The notes: generated from the sequence alone by a model not told the origin. A stretch of 64,000 nucleotides of DNA from Candida dubliniensis CD36 (GCF_000026945.1 NC_012861.1:1612001-1676000), one strand, 5' to 3'. Numbered from the stretch's first letter, positions 52,055-62,945 are shown. Numbers and translations are program-made.

Positions 52055-53117
52055 ATGTCATCAAATTCACTTGTCAAAATTGCTGAATATTTGATTCTTT
52101 CATTACCTCAATCAACTCATGCTAATGAATGGTTAGAAAAATCTTTAAACAATGGGAAACAACCATTATATAATTTGAAAATTCCTGATTTCCAAAGTGG
52201 TACATTAGATTCATTAGTTCAAGAAAGTGAAGAATTAAATAAAATTGATCATCAATTGGGTAGTTCTGTTAATAAAATTGTTGAAATTTTAAATAGTATT
52301 AATCCTCAATCAGGAACTTCAAATTCACGAATTGTTCAATCAAGATCAGTATTTGATTATATTGAAAATTTCCAATGGAATAGTTCTAAATATCGTTTAG
52401 ATAAACCTATTAATCAATTAGTGAAAATGATTTCTCAAGAAGCAATTACTTTAGATAATGATGTTCGTACAAGTTATCAACTGTATCAACTGGCTAAATC
52501 AAATTTTTTAGCAGCTGATAGGAAAAAAAATGGTGATTTATCAATTAAATCATTACATGAAATTGTTAAACCGGAACAATTTGTATTAGATTCAGAACAT
52601 TTAACTACTATATTAATTGCTGTTCCAAATAATTTATTAGATGATTTTTATAAAAATTATGAAACATTAACTTTATTTGTAATTCCTCGATCAGCTGAAT
52701 TAATTGCTAAAGATCAAGAATTTCATTTATTTACTGTAACTTTATTTAAAAAATATCAACAAGAATTTATTAATAATTCTCGAGAACATAGATGGCATCC
52801 AAGAACTGATTTCATTTATAATGAAGAAATTTTAAATGAATTACGTAAAGAATTTGATTTAACTCAAGCAACTGAATTAAAATTGAAAAATGATTTAATT
52901 AGATTGACTAAAACTGCTTATCTGGATATTATGGCTAATTGGTTTCATATTAAAATTATTAGAACTTATGTTGAAGCAGTTTTAAAATATGGTTTACCTC
53001 CACAATTTGATAATTATTTAATTAAATTTAATGGTTCAAATTTGAAAAATGTTGATAAAGCTAAAAAAGAATTGATTAATAAATTTAATTATCTTGGTGG
53101 TAATGGTTATACTAGTA

Positions 53118-53150
<33 letters not shown>

Positions 53151-53230
53151 GTGCAAATTTACATGAATATGCTTCATTAGTTGATACTGAATATCAACCA
53201 TTTGTTTTATATGAACTTGAAATTGTTTAG
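52055..53230 (+). CDS. VMA5: V-type proton ATPase subunit C (V1 sector)
   Basis: 391 residues, the normal length of subunit C. It bridges the peripheral stalks and the V1 ring and controls reversible V1-Vo assembly in response to glucose. Head and foot domains are recognisable: VKIAEYLILSLPQ at the start, FQWNSSKYRLDKPINQLVKMI in the middle, LIAVPNNLLDDFYKNYE and VIPRSAELIAKDQEFHLFTVTLF, then AYLDIMANWFHIKIIRTYVEAVLKYGLPP. A poly-Asn insertion (about ten AAT codons, 53117-53150) interrupts the loop just before the conserved ending YQPFVLYELEIV, and may vary between alleles. Confidence 0.95.
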
Positions 53231-53661
53231 ATTTTATAATATTTGAAGTATATTTGAAGTATTTTTTTATAAAAGATAAATAATGGAAAATATAATGTGT
53301 AGATTTACAAAGTGTTTAACATATGGGATATTATTGGTATTCATAGAGAATTATACATGATTTTTAATGTGATGAATAGAAAGTGTTAGTTTCTATATTT
53401 TGTGTATAACTCTATCATAAATCCGATAAAGTAATGTATGTGAAGCTCTCTTCTTATAGTTGCTGTGTGTGTGTGTGTGCGTGTGTGTGTTTTCTTTTTT
53501 TCTTTGTAAGCCTAGACTGTGCGTGATGAGCGAGAACCAAACAATTACAACGAGCCTAGGCCCCAGATATATCTTAGTAATAATAAAAATAACAAAGCGA
53601 GTGATAAGTTGATTTCTAATCCCATTCCCACCCACATAGTAAATAGTATTATTATTATTAT

Positions 53662-53694
<33 letters not shown>

Positions 53695-53944
53695 ATTAAA
53701 ATAGCAATCTAGAATAATTCACACAAAAATAATAAATCAATGTTTATTTAATGTATGTGTATGTGTATGTGTATGGGGGAGGCTCTATTTTCTAGAGATG
53801 ATGAATGGGGTGGATGGGTGGGATATATAAATAAAAAATAAATTCCCTTTTCCCCCCTAAACAAAAAAAAAAAAAAAAAAAAACAAGATTTAATAATCAA
53901 TAAACAAGATTAACAATTAAAATTAAAATTAATATCAAAACAAA
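53231..53944. other. Intergenic region between VMA5 and DUF4336 gene
   Basis: 714 bases rich in microsatellites: TG tract 53464-53490, ATT/AGT trinucleotides 53646-53695, GTATGT repeats 53752-53770 and a 22-base A-run before the next gene (53863-53884). Confidence 0.5.
53646..53695. repeat. ATT then TAG trinucleotide microsatellite
   Basis: About five ATT units run into ten AGT/TAG units. Confidence 0.9.
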
Positions 53945-54850
53945 ATGGGATATCCACCAAATTTTAAAATTGTTACCAAATCATTAACAGAAAACATTTT
54001 ATTAGCATCAACTGCTTTTTCAAGAGTTGATAAATTCAATTTTGGTGCTCGTATGGCAATTTTTAAATTCCCTCAAACTAATAAAATCATTTTATGGTCA
54101 CCATTACCTTATAGTCCTCAAGTAATTGATATATTAATTAAATTTACCAATACTAATACAGCAACTGCAACTACTACTGCTACTGCAACTGCTACTGCTA
54201 CTGCTACTGCTACTACTATTGAATCTAATTTAAATATTGCTTATGTGATAATTCCTGATCGTGAACATAATTTAGCTGCTAAAACTTATAAAGAAAAATT
54301 TCCTAATTGTAAATTAATTGGTATGGAAGGACTCGATGAAAATTCTTTGAAATTGGATTATAAATTTATAAAACTGATGGGTAATAAACTTTTAAAAAAT
54401 GATGAATTGAAACAAATATTTAAAGATGATAATGACAATAATAGTAATTTGATTATTGATAATTTTGAATTTGTTTATTTACCAAATCATGCAAATCAAG
54501 AATTAATTATATTTAATAAATCTTCATCAACATTATTTGAAGCTGATTTATTATTTAATTTAGGTGTACCTGGTTCAACTCTGGGTCAAACCATTTTAGA
54601 ACAATATTCACCTGAATTGGGATTTCCTCAAGGGTTTAATCCTCATTCTGGTTGGTCATTTATAACAAGATATTTACAACCATATTCTAAAATTGGTCGA
54701 TTTTTATTTAGGAAACTTGTTGATATAAATCAAAGTAAATCAGGTTTAGAAGTTATTTATAATTCATGGGATTTTAAAACTATTGTTATGTGTCATGGAA
54801 ATATTATAACTAAAGATGCAAAAGAAGCATTTAAACATGTTTTCTTATAA
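53945..54850 (+). CDS. DUF4336 protein (metallo-beta-lactamase-like fold), function unknown
   Basis: 301 residues. The family, found in fungi, plants and bacteria, is related to metallo-beta-lactamases but usually has degenerate metal ligands. Seen here: ENILLASTAFSRVDKFNFGARMAIFKF at the N-terminus, VIIPDREHNLAAKTYKEKFPNCKLIG in the middle, LPNHANQELIIFNKSSSTLFEADLLFNL, and CHGNIITKDAKEAFKHVF at the end, which match DUF4336 order. A 17-residue Thr/Ala repeat (ACT/GCT codons, 54160-54214) is inserted in the third strand region and looks like a replication-slippage insert. No signal peptide or membrane span. The biological role is unknown. Confidence 0.8.
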   Translation: MGYPPNFKIVTKSLTENILLASTAFSRVDKFNFGARMAIFKFPQTNKIILWSPLPYSPQVIDILIKFTNTNTATATTTATATATATATATTIESNLNIAYVIIPDREHNLAAKTYKEKFPNCKLIGMEGLDENSLKLDYKFIKLMGNKLLKNDELKQIFKDDNDNNSNLIIDNFEFVYLPNHANQELIIFNKSSSTLFEADLLFNLGVPGSTLGQTILEQYSPELGFPQGFNPHSGWSFITRYLQPYSKIGRFLFRKLVDINQSKSGLEVIYNSWDFKTIVMCHGNIITKDAKEAFKHVFL

Positions 54851-55163
54851 TAGAAAGGAAGATTCATAAGGGAGGATAGTTAAATAATAATAATATATGT
54901 ATATTATTGAAGAAGAAAAATAAAGAAGAATATATTCACGAAATAACAAAAATAATAGTAATAAAAAGACTAGATAAATAAAAAAAAAAAAAAAAGGATA
55001 GCTCTATCTCATTGAGATGAACAAATTGTGAATATATGTAGATACCTTGTTAGCAAATCAAGTTAAGTTAAGTTAGGTAAATTGTTGAACGAATAATTTT
55101 TTGTAGGAATGAAAAGCATTTGATATTGTATTAATTTATACCAGAAATTTCCCTATCATGTTC
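54851..55163. other. Convergent 3' region before MFA1
   Basis: 313 AT-rich bases, A-run at 54981-54995. No gene seen. Confidence 0.4.
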
Positions 55164-55292
55164 TTACATAACAGAACAAGTAGAACAACAATTACCAGTC
55201 AGAACGGATCTAACAGCATTATTTTTAGCAGCAGCATCTTTATCTTTGGTTTGACCAGATCCAGTTTTTTTAGATTGTTGTTGAGCAGCCAT
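55164..55292 (-). CDS. MFA1: Mating pheromone a-factor precursor
   Basis: A 42-codon gene (ATG at 55292, TAA at 55164), too short for routine gene calling. Features: a polar, Lys/Gln-rich N-terminal half (MAAQQQSKKTGSGQTKDK), then NN followed by AVRSVSTGNCCSTC and a C-terminal CSVM, which is a CaaX box with Met at X, as expected for farnesylation, loss of the last three residues and carboxymethylation. The predicted mature peptide runs from Ala26 after Asn-Asn to Cys39, 14 residues. C. albicans a-factor is known to come from a 42-residue precursor, which fits. Residue 31 is encoded by CTG (55200-55202) and should be Ser. No other copy is in the window. Confidence 0.88.
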   Translation of the reverse strand: MAAQQQSKKTGSGQTKDKDAAAKNNAVRSVLTGNCCSTCSVM

Positions 55293-55348
55293 TTTTTTTG
55301 GGTAAATTGTAAATTGTAGATTGAGTTAATTAGTTTGTATATATATGT

Positions 55349-55363
55349 GGGGGGGGGGGGGGG
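55349..55363. repeat. Poly-G tract upstream of MFA1
   Basis: Fifteen G in a row, 57 bases upstream of the MFA1 start codon (C-run on the gene strand), next to an AT alternation. Likely slippage-prone. Confidence 0.9.
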
Positions 55364-57652
55364 TTTGAATAAGACTTTGGAGAAAGTTACTTCTTTGATT
55401 GTTGAATAAGACAAGATTATAAAAAAAAAAAAAACACCAATATGTATATCCATTGGAAATTGTAATGATATTTATATTCATGATTTGATATAACTATGTT
55501 CTTATTCTTTTTTGATGTATAAATTAACATGATTATGAATTGCAAGAGGTTTGATTTTGATTTGTCTGCAAAAAAAAAAAAATATATGTACTCCATGTTT
55601 CGCAATATAATAAATTAATAAGTTCCCAGATTATAGTTGGAAAAATGTTTCGAGAGAGTAAAATTTTAGCAACAAAATTGACAAATTGGGATATGACAAT
55701 GAGAAACAGATTTGTGACTTGAAAATAATTTCCTCATATTCCCATCTCTTTGCGTTGAAAACTTCATATTATAATCTCTACAGGGTTTGCTTATTTTATT
55801 GATGTTTCTAAAATTGGTTAAATGAACTAAAACAAAGAGATTTAGAGGATTATTACTTTTTCAGGAACATACAATGATGTTATTGATTGGATTTCAAAGA
55901 ACATTACATCTAAAACTTGATTATATGATAATATAATTTTATGTATCATTAGTCAACCCAAAATACTGAAGTTGTCATAAGTGGTTATTGAGACTTTCCA
56001 GTGTAAATAAATTTATACATCAATTACTTAGTAGAGGAATCGAATCAATTAGGAATCAATTATGTATTACTTTTATCAATGGTTTAAACATTATTTGTAA
56101 GAATCAATTCAACAATATTAAAGTTTCCAATTCACCAACCACCATGTGGCTTAAAGTTGTGGATGTGAAATTTGTTTCAGATTTGTCATGAAACAATGAA
56201 ACAATAGGAAAGAAGGAATGAAATCAATCTTATTGTATGTAAGGCGCATGGTGAGTTGATTGTTTCAAAAAATACAACAACAACAACAAGGAATAAAAAT
56301 AAAAAGTTTAATTTAATTTAAGTTCTTTCAGTCAAACTTTAAAAGAAGAAGAAGAAGAAGAAGATAGTAGTATGATAAGTTTGGATGAGTTGGAATAAAA
56401 GTACGGGGTTTATTATTTATAACAAAATTCTTGATGATATATTATTAAATATTGCAAATTAATTGTAAAGTTCTAATTTAGTAATAATTGAAAATTACTT
56501 CAAAACAACAAATTGTGTGTGTATGTGTGTGTGTGTGGGATTGTTTAGTTTTCAATTATTTCTTCAAGAATTGAACAAAGTTGATGGTGTGTCTATACTC
56601 TTATCCTTCTTATCACTTTGTTTTCCCAATACCACCCAACATCAATAAATGTTGACGTTAGAGTACTATCAATTGTTTATTTGGATTGTTACATTGTGTA
56701 TTGTATTGTATTGTATTGTATTTTTATTTTTTTTTTTTGATCAATTCACACGTAATATATTCCCCTCTCTCCCCTTATCCATCTTTATCTTATTCTTATG
56801 TATGGTGTGTGGTGTGTGGTGTGTGTGGGTGCAAAAAAATACTTCATATTACCCCCCCCCCACCTCATTTCTATTCATTGCTATTGTTGGTATCAATCAC
56901 TTCCTTTTTCATCACCAATTCCTTTAATTCATTCATTTCACATTTTATTAGTAAGTTGAGTTGATTGCTTTCTTTTTCGATATTGAATTTCAATAATTAT
57001 TTGGTTTGATTGATTTGTTACTTCTTCTTCTTCTTCTTGGACTAACTCACATGAGAAAAATGGAGACAAGAGTGTGGGTCGTTTCTCTTTAATTCTATTG
57101 ATTATTCATAATTTTCAATCAGGTGATAAATAACATTTACTAGTTTGTTTGATTGTTTGTTCTTGTATATCTTGCATATCTTGCATATCTTGAATAACTT
57201 ACTTATCTTACTCATCTTGCTTATCTATTTGCATACTAAGAGAGATTACATGGTATAATGAAGAATAAACGCGGAATCATCATACTATAACTTCATTTAA
57301 TCTCAATGATTGATTGGAAGTTACATTGAAGTTTTGTTGAATGATTTATATAATGTGTAAAGATTAAGAAGATTAAGTAAATAGTGTCCGTGAGTGTTTT
57401 TTTTTTTTCTTTCTCCGCATTTTGTTGCATTTTATCATTCATTAATCATTCATCAATCATTTCTTTTTTTTCTTTTTGTTAGTCTTATACATTTTATTCA
57501 ACTGAATTAAATGAAGAGGAGGAGGAGGAGGGGAAGGGGGGAGAAAGAAAAAGCAAGAACGTACAATCTATAGTATCATTGTTGTTCCCCTCTCTTATTA
57601 TTATTGATTAGTAATCCCCCTTTCACTATTAGCACTTTAAACATTGATAGAG

Positions 57653-57656
<4 letters not shown>

Positions 57657-57685
<29 letters not shown>
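57657..57685. repeat. (AT)14 microsatellite
   Basis: About 14 AT units, 83 bases before the 57768 start codon; it may act as a TATA-like or nucleosome-free element. Confidence 0.9.
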
Positions 57686-57767
57686 CCTTCCATCCTTGTT
57701 TCGTTCTTTCTTTCTTAGTTTTCTTGTCTTGTCTGTTTTTATCTGTTTAACAATCTTTACAATTATC

Positions 57768-58076
57768 ATGCCCGATTTATTTGATAATATTTTTAATAAA
57801 ATTGGTACAAAATTCACTGGTGGGAAAACTACTCATCATTATGGTGGTGCATCTCAAGTAAATACTGGGAAATGGTATAGTTATACTAGTAGTGCCAGTA
57901 ATAATAATTATTGGTTACCTCGAGAAAATAAATCAAGTTCTAAACCTAATGAAGAATTAAACCCAGTTGAATTTAGAGTGGATCGATCAATGAGTGTTGG
58001 TTCAATTACTGAAGATTCTGGTACTACAGGTGGTGGTACTGGTGATCGATCAAGAATGAATAGTATTACTGAATAA
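57768..58076 (+). CDS. Small hydrophilic protein, 102 aa, function unknown
   Basis: ATG 57768 to TAA 58076; the longer open frame begins at a non-ATG codon in pyrimidine-rich DNA. The product starts MPDLFDNIFNKIGTKFTGGK, has GKWYSYTSSASNNNYWLPRENK in the middle and ends with Ser/Gly/Thr-rich sequence containing two short similar segments, RSMSVGSITEDS and RSRMNSITE, possible basophilic kinase sites (RSMS, RSRMNS). No signal peptide or membrane segment. I do not recognise a family. Very long upstream DNA suggests a regulated gene; this is inference. Confidence 0.6.
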   Translation: MPDLFDNIFNKIGTKFTGGKTTHHYGGASQVNTGKWYSYTSSASNNNYWLPRENKSSSKPNEELNPVEFRVDRSMSVGSITEDSGTTGGGTGDRSRMNSITE

Positions 58077-58525
58077 TTGTATATATATATATATATGAGC
58101 TGGTCTTATTGTTATTAGTCATTGTTTAGTGTTAGTTCAAAGCTGAATCAGTTGTGACATTTTTAAATCAATTTTTGGTTTTTCTATAGTATTATTATAA
58201 AATTTCAATTATTAATAGTAATCAATTGTAATTATTTATATAATATAAATATAAATATAAATATATTTAATATACAGTTTGTTATTATTATTGTTGATTT
58301 GATTTGCTTAAAGTTTACTTTGGATTAGATCTGTATTAATGACGAATTGAAATTTGAATTTGAATTTGAATTTGAATTTGAATCGGCATTAGATTATGAT
58401 AAAGGGGGAAGAAGGAAGGGCTGGGAGGTCAAGTTTAGAGTGCAGGTTGGAGGTGAAGGCGAAGGTGAAGGTAAATGAATACTTTGATAATACTCTTTAA
58501 ACTAAAACTTGACAGTTAGAAGGAA
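58077..58525. other. Convergent region with GAATTT repeat
   Basis: 449 bases between convergent genes; AT-rich with a tandem GAATTT tract (58343-58383) and a GGTGAAGGCGAAGGTGAAGG repeat near 58449-58472. Confidence 0.5.
58343..58383. repeat. (GAATTT)n tandem repeat
   Basis: About six six-base units in direct repeat. Confidence 0.85.
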
Positions 58526-59926
58526 TTAACAACAACAAAATATCCAGGAAAACCAACTTCCATTTCGTTTCCTAGTATAACTAGACATATCTGAATGTAA
58601 TTCCACATCATCTCTAATCGGTATCATTCCATTCTGTTGTAAATATGCTTGTTGTTGCAGGGTGTTATTGGAATTGAAAAATTTTGCATTACGAGAATCT
58701 TGTTGTTGTATAGATTGATAACCAAACTTATTATTGTTATTATTATTGGTACTATTATTTCTAGGTGATGATAATGAATTATCTCTTGAACGTGAATTCC
58801 CAAGTAATGGTTGATGAGGTGAATTGTATTGTTGAGATTTTGGTGATGATATTGGTTGTTTAAATTGTTCTTGTTGTTGTTGTTGCCGTCTTTGACCTTG
58901 TCCTTGAGAAGGATGAGGATAAGGATTCCCATAACCATGTAAATTAGCTTTTTTATTTAATGCAGCATCCCAACCTTTACCACCATTTAAATCCATCCAA
59001 TCAAAATGACCATCAAGTTCAATCCCAGCAGATATCAGAGCTTTTTCCATTAATCCAATTAAATATTGATAATCAGGAGTTTCATCAAATTTTAAATTAC
59101 GTACATAAGTCAAATATTGAGCAAATTGTATGGGGAATCCATAACATAATTCATTAATTGATGTTGTTTGCTTTTTCATACCAATTTTTTCATATTTTTG
59201 TTTATTAGTTGGTGCTTTTAAACCTTGCCATGGTAATGCTCCTCGAAGGAAATACATAAACACATGACCTAAACTTTCTAAATCATCACGTCGAGATTGT
59301 TCTCTACCTAAATGAGTATTAATACTCATATAACGTGCCGTACCACTTAATGCTTTTTTCTCTCGATAAGGAATATGTTGTTTAGTTCTAGGGTCTCGAT
59401 ATTGTTTTGCCATACCAAAATCAACGAAAAAAATTTGATTAGCTTCAGGAGTATCAGGTTTACCAATTAAAAAATTATCGGGTTTAATATCTCGATAAAT
59501 TAAATTATGTTGATGAACTTGTTCTACTAATCTTATCATTTGTATAGCTACTTGAATCACTGTTTTAATACTAAATCGTCTACCACACCAATCAAATAAA
59601 TCTTCTAATGAAGGTCCTAATAAATCAATCACTAATATATTATGTACTCCTTCTTGACCAAAATAATAAGCATTAGGAATACCTTTACTTCCTTGTAATT
59701 GTTTATATGCTCGATATTCATCACGTAATTGGGGAGCTTCACATTTCCGAGGTTCAAATTTGATGGCAACTTGAGCATTATTAAGAATATTTACTCCTTC
59801 AAATATTACTCCAAATGATCCTTCACCAATTTTTTTACCAATTTTATAATGTAATCCCACAACATTATTATTGTGGGAATTTTTACCACTACTACTACTA
59901 CTGCTATGACTAGTGGCAAAGTTCAT
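58526..59926 (-). CDS. YCK3: Casein kinase I, Yck3 type, palmitoylated at the C-terminus
   Basis: 466 residues. The kinase domain (about 24-320) has [11 protein letters not shown], the lysine in VAIKFEPR, the catalytic [21 protein letters not shown] and the CK1 signature [57 protein letters not shown] and [31 protein letters not shown] are specific to Yck3. The tail is Gln/Asn-rich and ends [10 protein letters not shown], whose cysteines are palmitoylated for sorting through AP-3 to the vacuole, where Yck3 regulates HOPS and membrane fusion. This C-terminus differs from the paired Cys of Yck1/2. Confidence 0.92.
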   Translation of the reverse strand: MNFATSHSSSSSSGKNSHNNNVVGLHYKIGKKIGEGSFGVIFEGVNILNNAQVAIKFEPRKCEAPQLRDEYRAYKQLQGSKGIPNAYYFGQEGVHNILVIDLLGPSLEDLFDWCGRRFSIKTVIQVAIQMIRLVEQVHQHNLIYRDIKPDNFLIGKPDTPEANQIFFVDFGMAKQYRDPRTKQHIPYREKKALSGTARYMSINTHLGREQSRRDDLESLGHVFMYFLRGALPWQGLKAPTNKQKYEKIGMKKQTTSINELCYGFPIQFAQYLTYVRNLKFDETPDYQYLIGLMEKALISAGIELDGHFDWMDLNGGKGWDAALNKKANLHGYGNPYPHPSQGQGQRRQQQQQEQFKQPISSPKSQQYNSPHQPLLGNSRSRDNSLSSPRNNSTNNNNNNKFGYQSIQQQDSRNAKFFNSNNTLQQQAYLQQNGMIPIRDDVELHSDMSSYTRKRNGSWFSWIFCCC

Positions 59927-60756
59927 GAGTGGAATAGGATGAAATGAAAGGATATATATTACTGGTTGGTGTAGGCAGATGGTGGTTGGTGATTGGTGGT
60001 TGGTGTCTAGGTGTCTAGGTGTGTTAAATTAAAGATGACTCTTTAATATATATATTCTTGCTATTCTTTCGTTTATTGAATGTTTTTTTTTTTTTTTTTT
60101 TCGGTGTGTTTTGAGTTTTTCTTTTTGTTGATTTTTCCCACACTCACACACTCACACACACCTAATATAATTTGCTCCTTGTTTTTATAGATTAGTCTAT
60201 AGTTTTCTGTTTTCTATTCTTAGTAAAACACTTTGAATAGTTAATAAAGAATAGAATAAAGATATATAAATGAATATTGATCTTGGAAAGAATTTTATTA
60301 GTAGGTTTCTTCTAAAAAAAAAAAAATTTTTTTTAGCCTTTAATAGTTATTTAAAAAGTTTAAAAATTGACACACCCCCAAACACACACACACCCACACC
60401 TACACTATAAGATGGAGAAAGAGAGAGAGAGAGAGAGAAAGAGAGTTGTTTGATAACAAACCCATCACTCACTCACCGCTACGTATATACATAAAATACT
60501 ACCACTATTATATGTAAGGAGTAAAAGAGAGATAGAGAAAAAAAAAAAACATTCCACCCATTTACACTACCCACTACCACTTATAACGCGTAAAATATCT
60601 TCTCTCCTTATTTGTAGAGAGAAAAAAAAAATCAACACCTTTAATTAACCAAGAACCCACCAACTACTCCTACTCCTCCTTCTCCTCCTACTCCTACTCC
60701 TCCTACTCCTCCTCCTACTAGTCTAACTGTTATACACCATACAAATATTGCTCATT
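59927..60756. other. Divergent YCK3/EAF3 promoter region
   Basis: 830 bases, low complexity: GGTTGGTG repeats near 59990, T-run 60085-60101, ACACAC runs near 60145 and 60385, GAGA tract 60420-60440, and CTC-rich trinucleotides 60664-60720 just before EAF3. No gene seen. Confidence 0.45.
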
Positions 60757-61884
60757 ATGGTGGAGTATAAACCTAATCAAATAGTATATGCCTATCATGG
60801 ACCACTTATCTATGAAGCCAAAATATTAAAATTGAAAAATGGTAAAGATTCATTTATAATCAATCAAGATTTCCAACATGAACCATTAGAAGAGAAAAGC
60901 AATACCACCCCTCATCATCATAACCATCATCAAAGTCAACATATTGCTAAATTTGATCCGAAAAAATGGCAAGATCAAACTTGTTATTATTTACATTATC
61001 AAGGATGGAATTCTAAATGGGATGAATGGGTAGGTATTGATAGAATAATGGAATTTAATGAAGAAAATAAATTTAAAAAATTAGAATTAGATCAATTAAC
61101 GAAAAAGAAAAAAGCTATTAATAATAATGAAATAATAGTTAATACTACAAATAAGAATCATGGCAATAATAAGAATAAAAAAGAATCAAATAAACGGAAA
61201 TCATCATCAACAACAACAACAGCAGCTACTACCACCACCACCAACAATAGTAATAACAAGAAACAGAAATCAGCATCCACAATAGCCACAAATAGTAATA
61301 GTAGTAGTGCTAGTACTAGTACTACTAAATTAAAACAATTATTATCAAGACTTAATTTAAATTTCCCACCAGAATTAAAACATTTATTAGTTAATGATTG
61401 GGAATTCATTACTAAAGATCGGAAATTAATTTCATTACCAAGTCAATATCCTATAAATCAAATATTACAAGATTATAAAACTTATAGAACTAAACAATTA
61501 ACTTTAAAATTAACAAAAAATTCTTATCAATTATCAATATTAATTGAAATATTAACAGGATTAGAAATTTATTTTAATAAATCATTAAGTTTAATTTTAT
61601 TATATAAATATGAACATTTACAATATTTAAATTTTTTAAAAGAAAATATTATAAATCCTCAACAAGATATTTTACAAAGTAATATTTATGGATTAGAACA
61701 TTTATTAAGATTAATTATTTCATTCCCAGGTTTATTATCTATGACAACAATGGATGGTATTAGTTTAAGTGTATTAATACTGGAATTAGAATCATTATGT
61801 CGATTTATTGGTGATAGATTACAATTGTATCAAAACAAATATGAATTTACATCACCTCAATATGATAGTTTAGCTAGATCGTAA
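60757..61884 (+). CDS. EAF3: Eaf3, chromodomain/MRG-domain subunit of NuA4 and Rpd3S
   Basis: 375 residues from ATG 60757 (the open frame extends three codons upstream to TTG). Eaf3 reads methylated H3K36 and recruits the Rpd3S deacetylase to transcribed genes and is also in the NuA4 acetyltransferase. Chromo-barrel domain at 1-110: VYAYHGPLIYEAKIL, CYYLHYQGWNSKWDEWVG, with the aromatic cage residues in place. A Lys/Asn/Thr-rich linker with repeats follows (110-195). The MRG domain begins LNLNFPPELKHLLVNDWEF and ends with PGLLSMTTMDGISLSVLI. A His-rich insertion splits the chromo barrel (HHHNHHQSQH). Confidence 0.94.
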   Translation: MVEYKPNQIVYAYHGPLIYEAKILKLKNGKDSFIINQDFQHEPLEEKSNTTPHHHNHHQSQHIAKFDPKKWQDQTCYYLHYQGWNSKWDEWVGIDRIMEFNEENKFKKLELDQLTKKKKAINNNEIIVNTTNKNHGNNKNKKESNKRKSSSTTTTAATTTTTNNSNNKKQKSASTIATNSNSSSASTSTTKLKQLLSRLNLNFPPELKHLLVNDWEFITKDRKLISLPSQYPINQILQDYKTYRTKQLTLKLTKNSYQLSILIEILTGLEIYFNKSLSLILLYKYEHLQYLNFLKENIINPQQDILQSNIYGLEHLLRLIISFPGLLSMTTMDGISLSVLILELESLCRFIGDRLQLYQNKYEFTSPQYDSLARS

Positions 61885-61894
61885 ATAACCACAA

Positions 61895-61925
<31 letters not shown>

Positions 61926-62339
61926 TATGAAATATTAGAAGACGTATATTCACAAGAATGAACTCTATGTATATAATACTATATGTAAGATTAACTATAT
62001 ATATATATATAATAGAGGAGTATGTTGTTTGTTAAATCCTCCCTCATATAAATCTCAAATAAAACTGCCCACTATCATCATATCATTAAAATAGAATAAA
62101 TAGAATAAACAATTAATAGCATTATTAATAACTCTTCATTAATTCGTAAAACGCATCATACATAAACAACATATTTAAATAAAAGAAAAATAAATGGATC
62201 AAACATAGCATCATAACAGACATAGCAACATAACTTAAAAAAATAATAAAAAGAAAATTTTACGAACTAATCCAAAAAGCACCACCAACAGCAACAGCAA
62301 CAGTAGCAACAGTAGCAGTAGTAGTAAGTATGTACTTAT
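61885..62339. other. Convergent 3' region with GAAA repeat
   Basis: 455 bases: (AAAG)n at 61896-61921, ATAT alternation 61996-62011, AACAGCAACAG repeats near 62285-62330. No gene seen. Confidence 0.5.
61896..61921. repeat. (AAAG)n microsatellite
   Basis: Six AAAG units just past the EAF3 stop. Confidence 0.85.
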
Positions 62340-62945
62340 TTACATTGGAATGGATTTATATTCAACATCAACCATAGCTGATTCATTAGTACATGAGACA
62401 TCCAATTCCAATCTCCAATGTCTATCATATAAATCTTCTTCTTCTTTACTAAATCCATGATCAGTTTCATCTTTAAATTTCCAAGTCACTTTATTATCAG
62501 TTTCAACAATTTCTCCTTTACCAAAATTCAATTCATAACCACAACATTTTTCTAAATCTTTAATTAAATGTTTTTGAATATGATGATGTAAATCACGTCT
62601 AAATTTTTTAGAATTTTTATTCATAGTAGGTTTAATTTTTTCAAGATTATTTTGACAACTCTTCATAACAAATGGTGGATAATAATGTAATTTACCATGG
62701 AAATAATCAAAATCATTATCCCAAGTTTCATCACGAACAAATGATTCAAATTGGTCCAATTCATCAAATTCTCGAATTGTTGGTGGTAATAATACTTGTT
62801 TCATAGTACCTGGTTCATCAACACTTTCAATTGATGTAATTGATGATGATCTTGTTTTAGGAACTGGTTGTAAATGATCCAATGGTTTAATATTGTCTAA
62901 ATCTAATGGTAAAGAATCAGATTTAGACTTTTTCTTTCCCGCCAT
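62340..62945 (-). CDS. RGI1: Respiratory growth induced protein (RGI1 family)
   Basis: 201 residues. Rgi1 is a small protein of energy metabolism induced in respiratory growth; its biochemical role is unknown. The conserved domain is the C-terminal part: FDYFHGKLHYYPPFVMKSCQ, KKFRRDLHHHIQKHLIKDLEKC, and the end LELDVSCTNESAMVDVEYK, matching yeast Rgi1/Rgi2 in order. The 60-residue N-terminal extension (KKKSKSDSLPLDLDNI, then Ser-rich SSSITSIESVDEPG) is longer than in Saccharomyces, where the whole protein is about 160 residues. Confidence 0.92.
   Translation of the reverse strand: MAGKKKSKSDSLPLDLDNIKPLDHLQPVPKTRSSSITSIESVDEPGTMKQVLLPPTIREFDELDQFESFVRDETWDNDFDYFHGKLHYYPPFVMKSCQNNLEKIKPTMNKNSKKFRRDLHHHIQKHLIKDLEKCCGYELNFGKGEIVETDNKVTWKFKDETDHGFSKEEEDLYDRHWRLELDVSCTNESAMVDVEYKSIPM

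Larger units (their letters stand above)
55293..57767. other. Long intergenic region (2.5 kb)
   Basis: Contains the MFA1 promoter and the upstream region of the next small gene. It has GAAGAA repeats (56345-56362), TG tract 56515-56537, ATTGT repeats 56700-56720, GGTGTGTGGTGTGT near 56806-56829, TCTTGCATA repeats 57160-57195 and an AT tract at 57657-57685. Several short open frames (55988-56191, 56649-56964) are low complexity. I recognise no conserved RNA. Confidence 0.45.
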
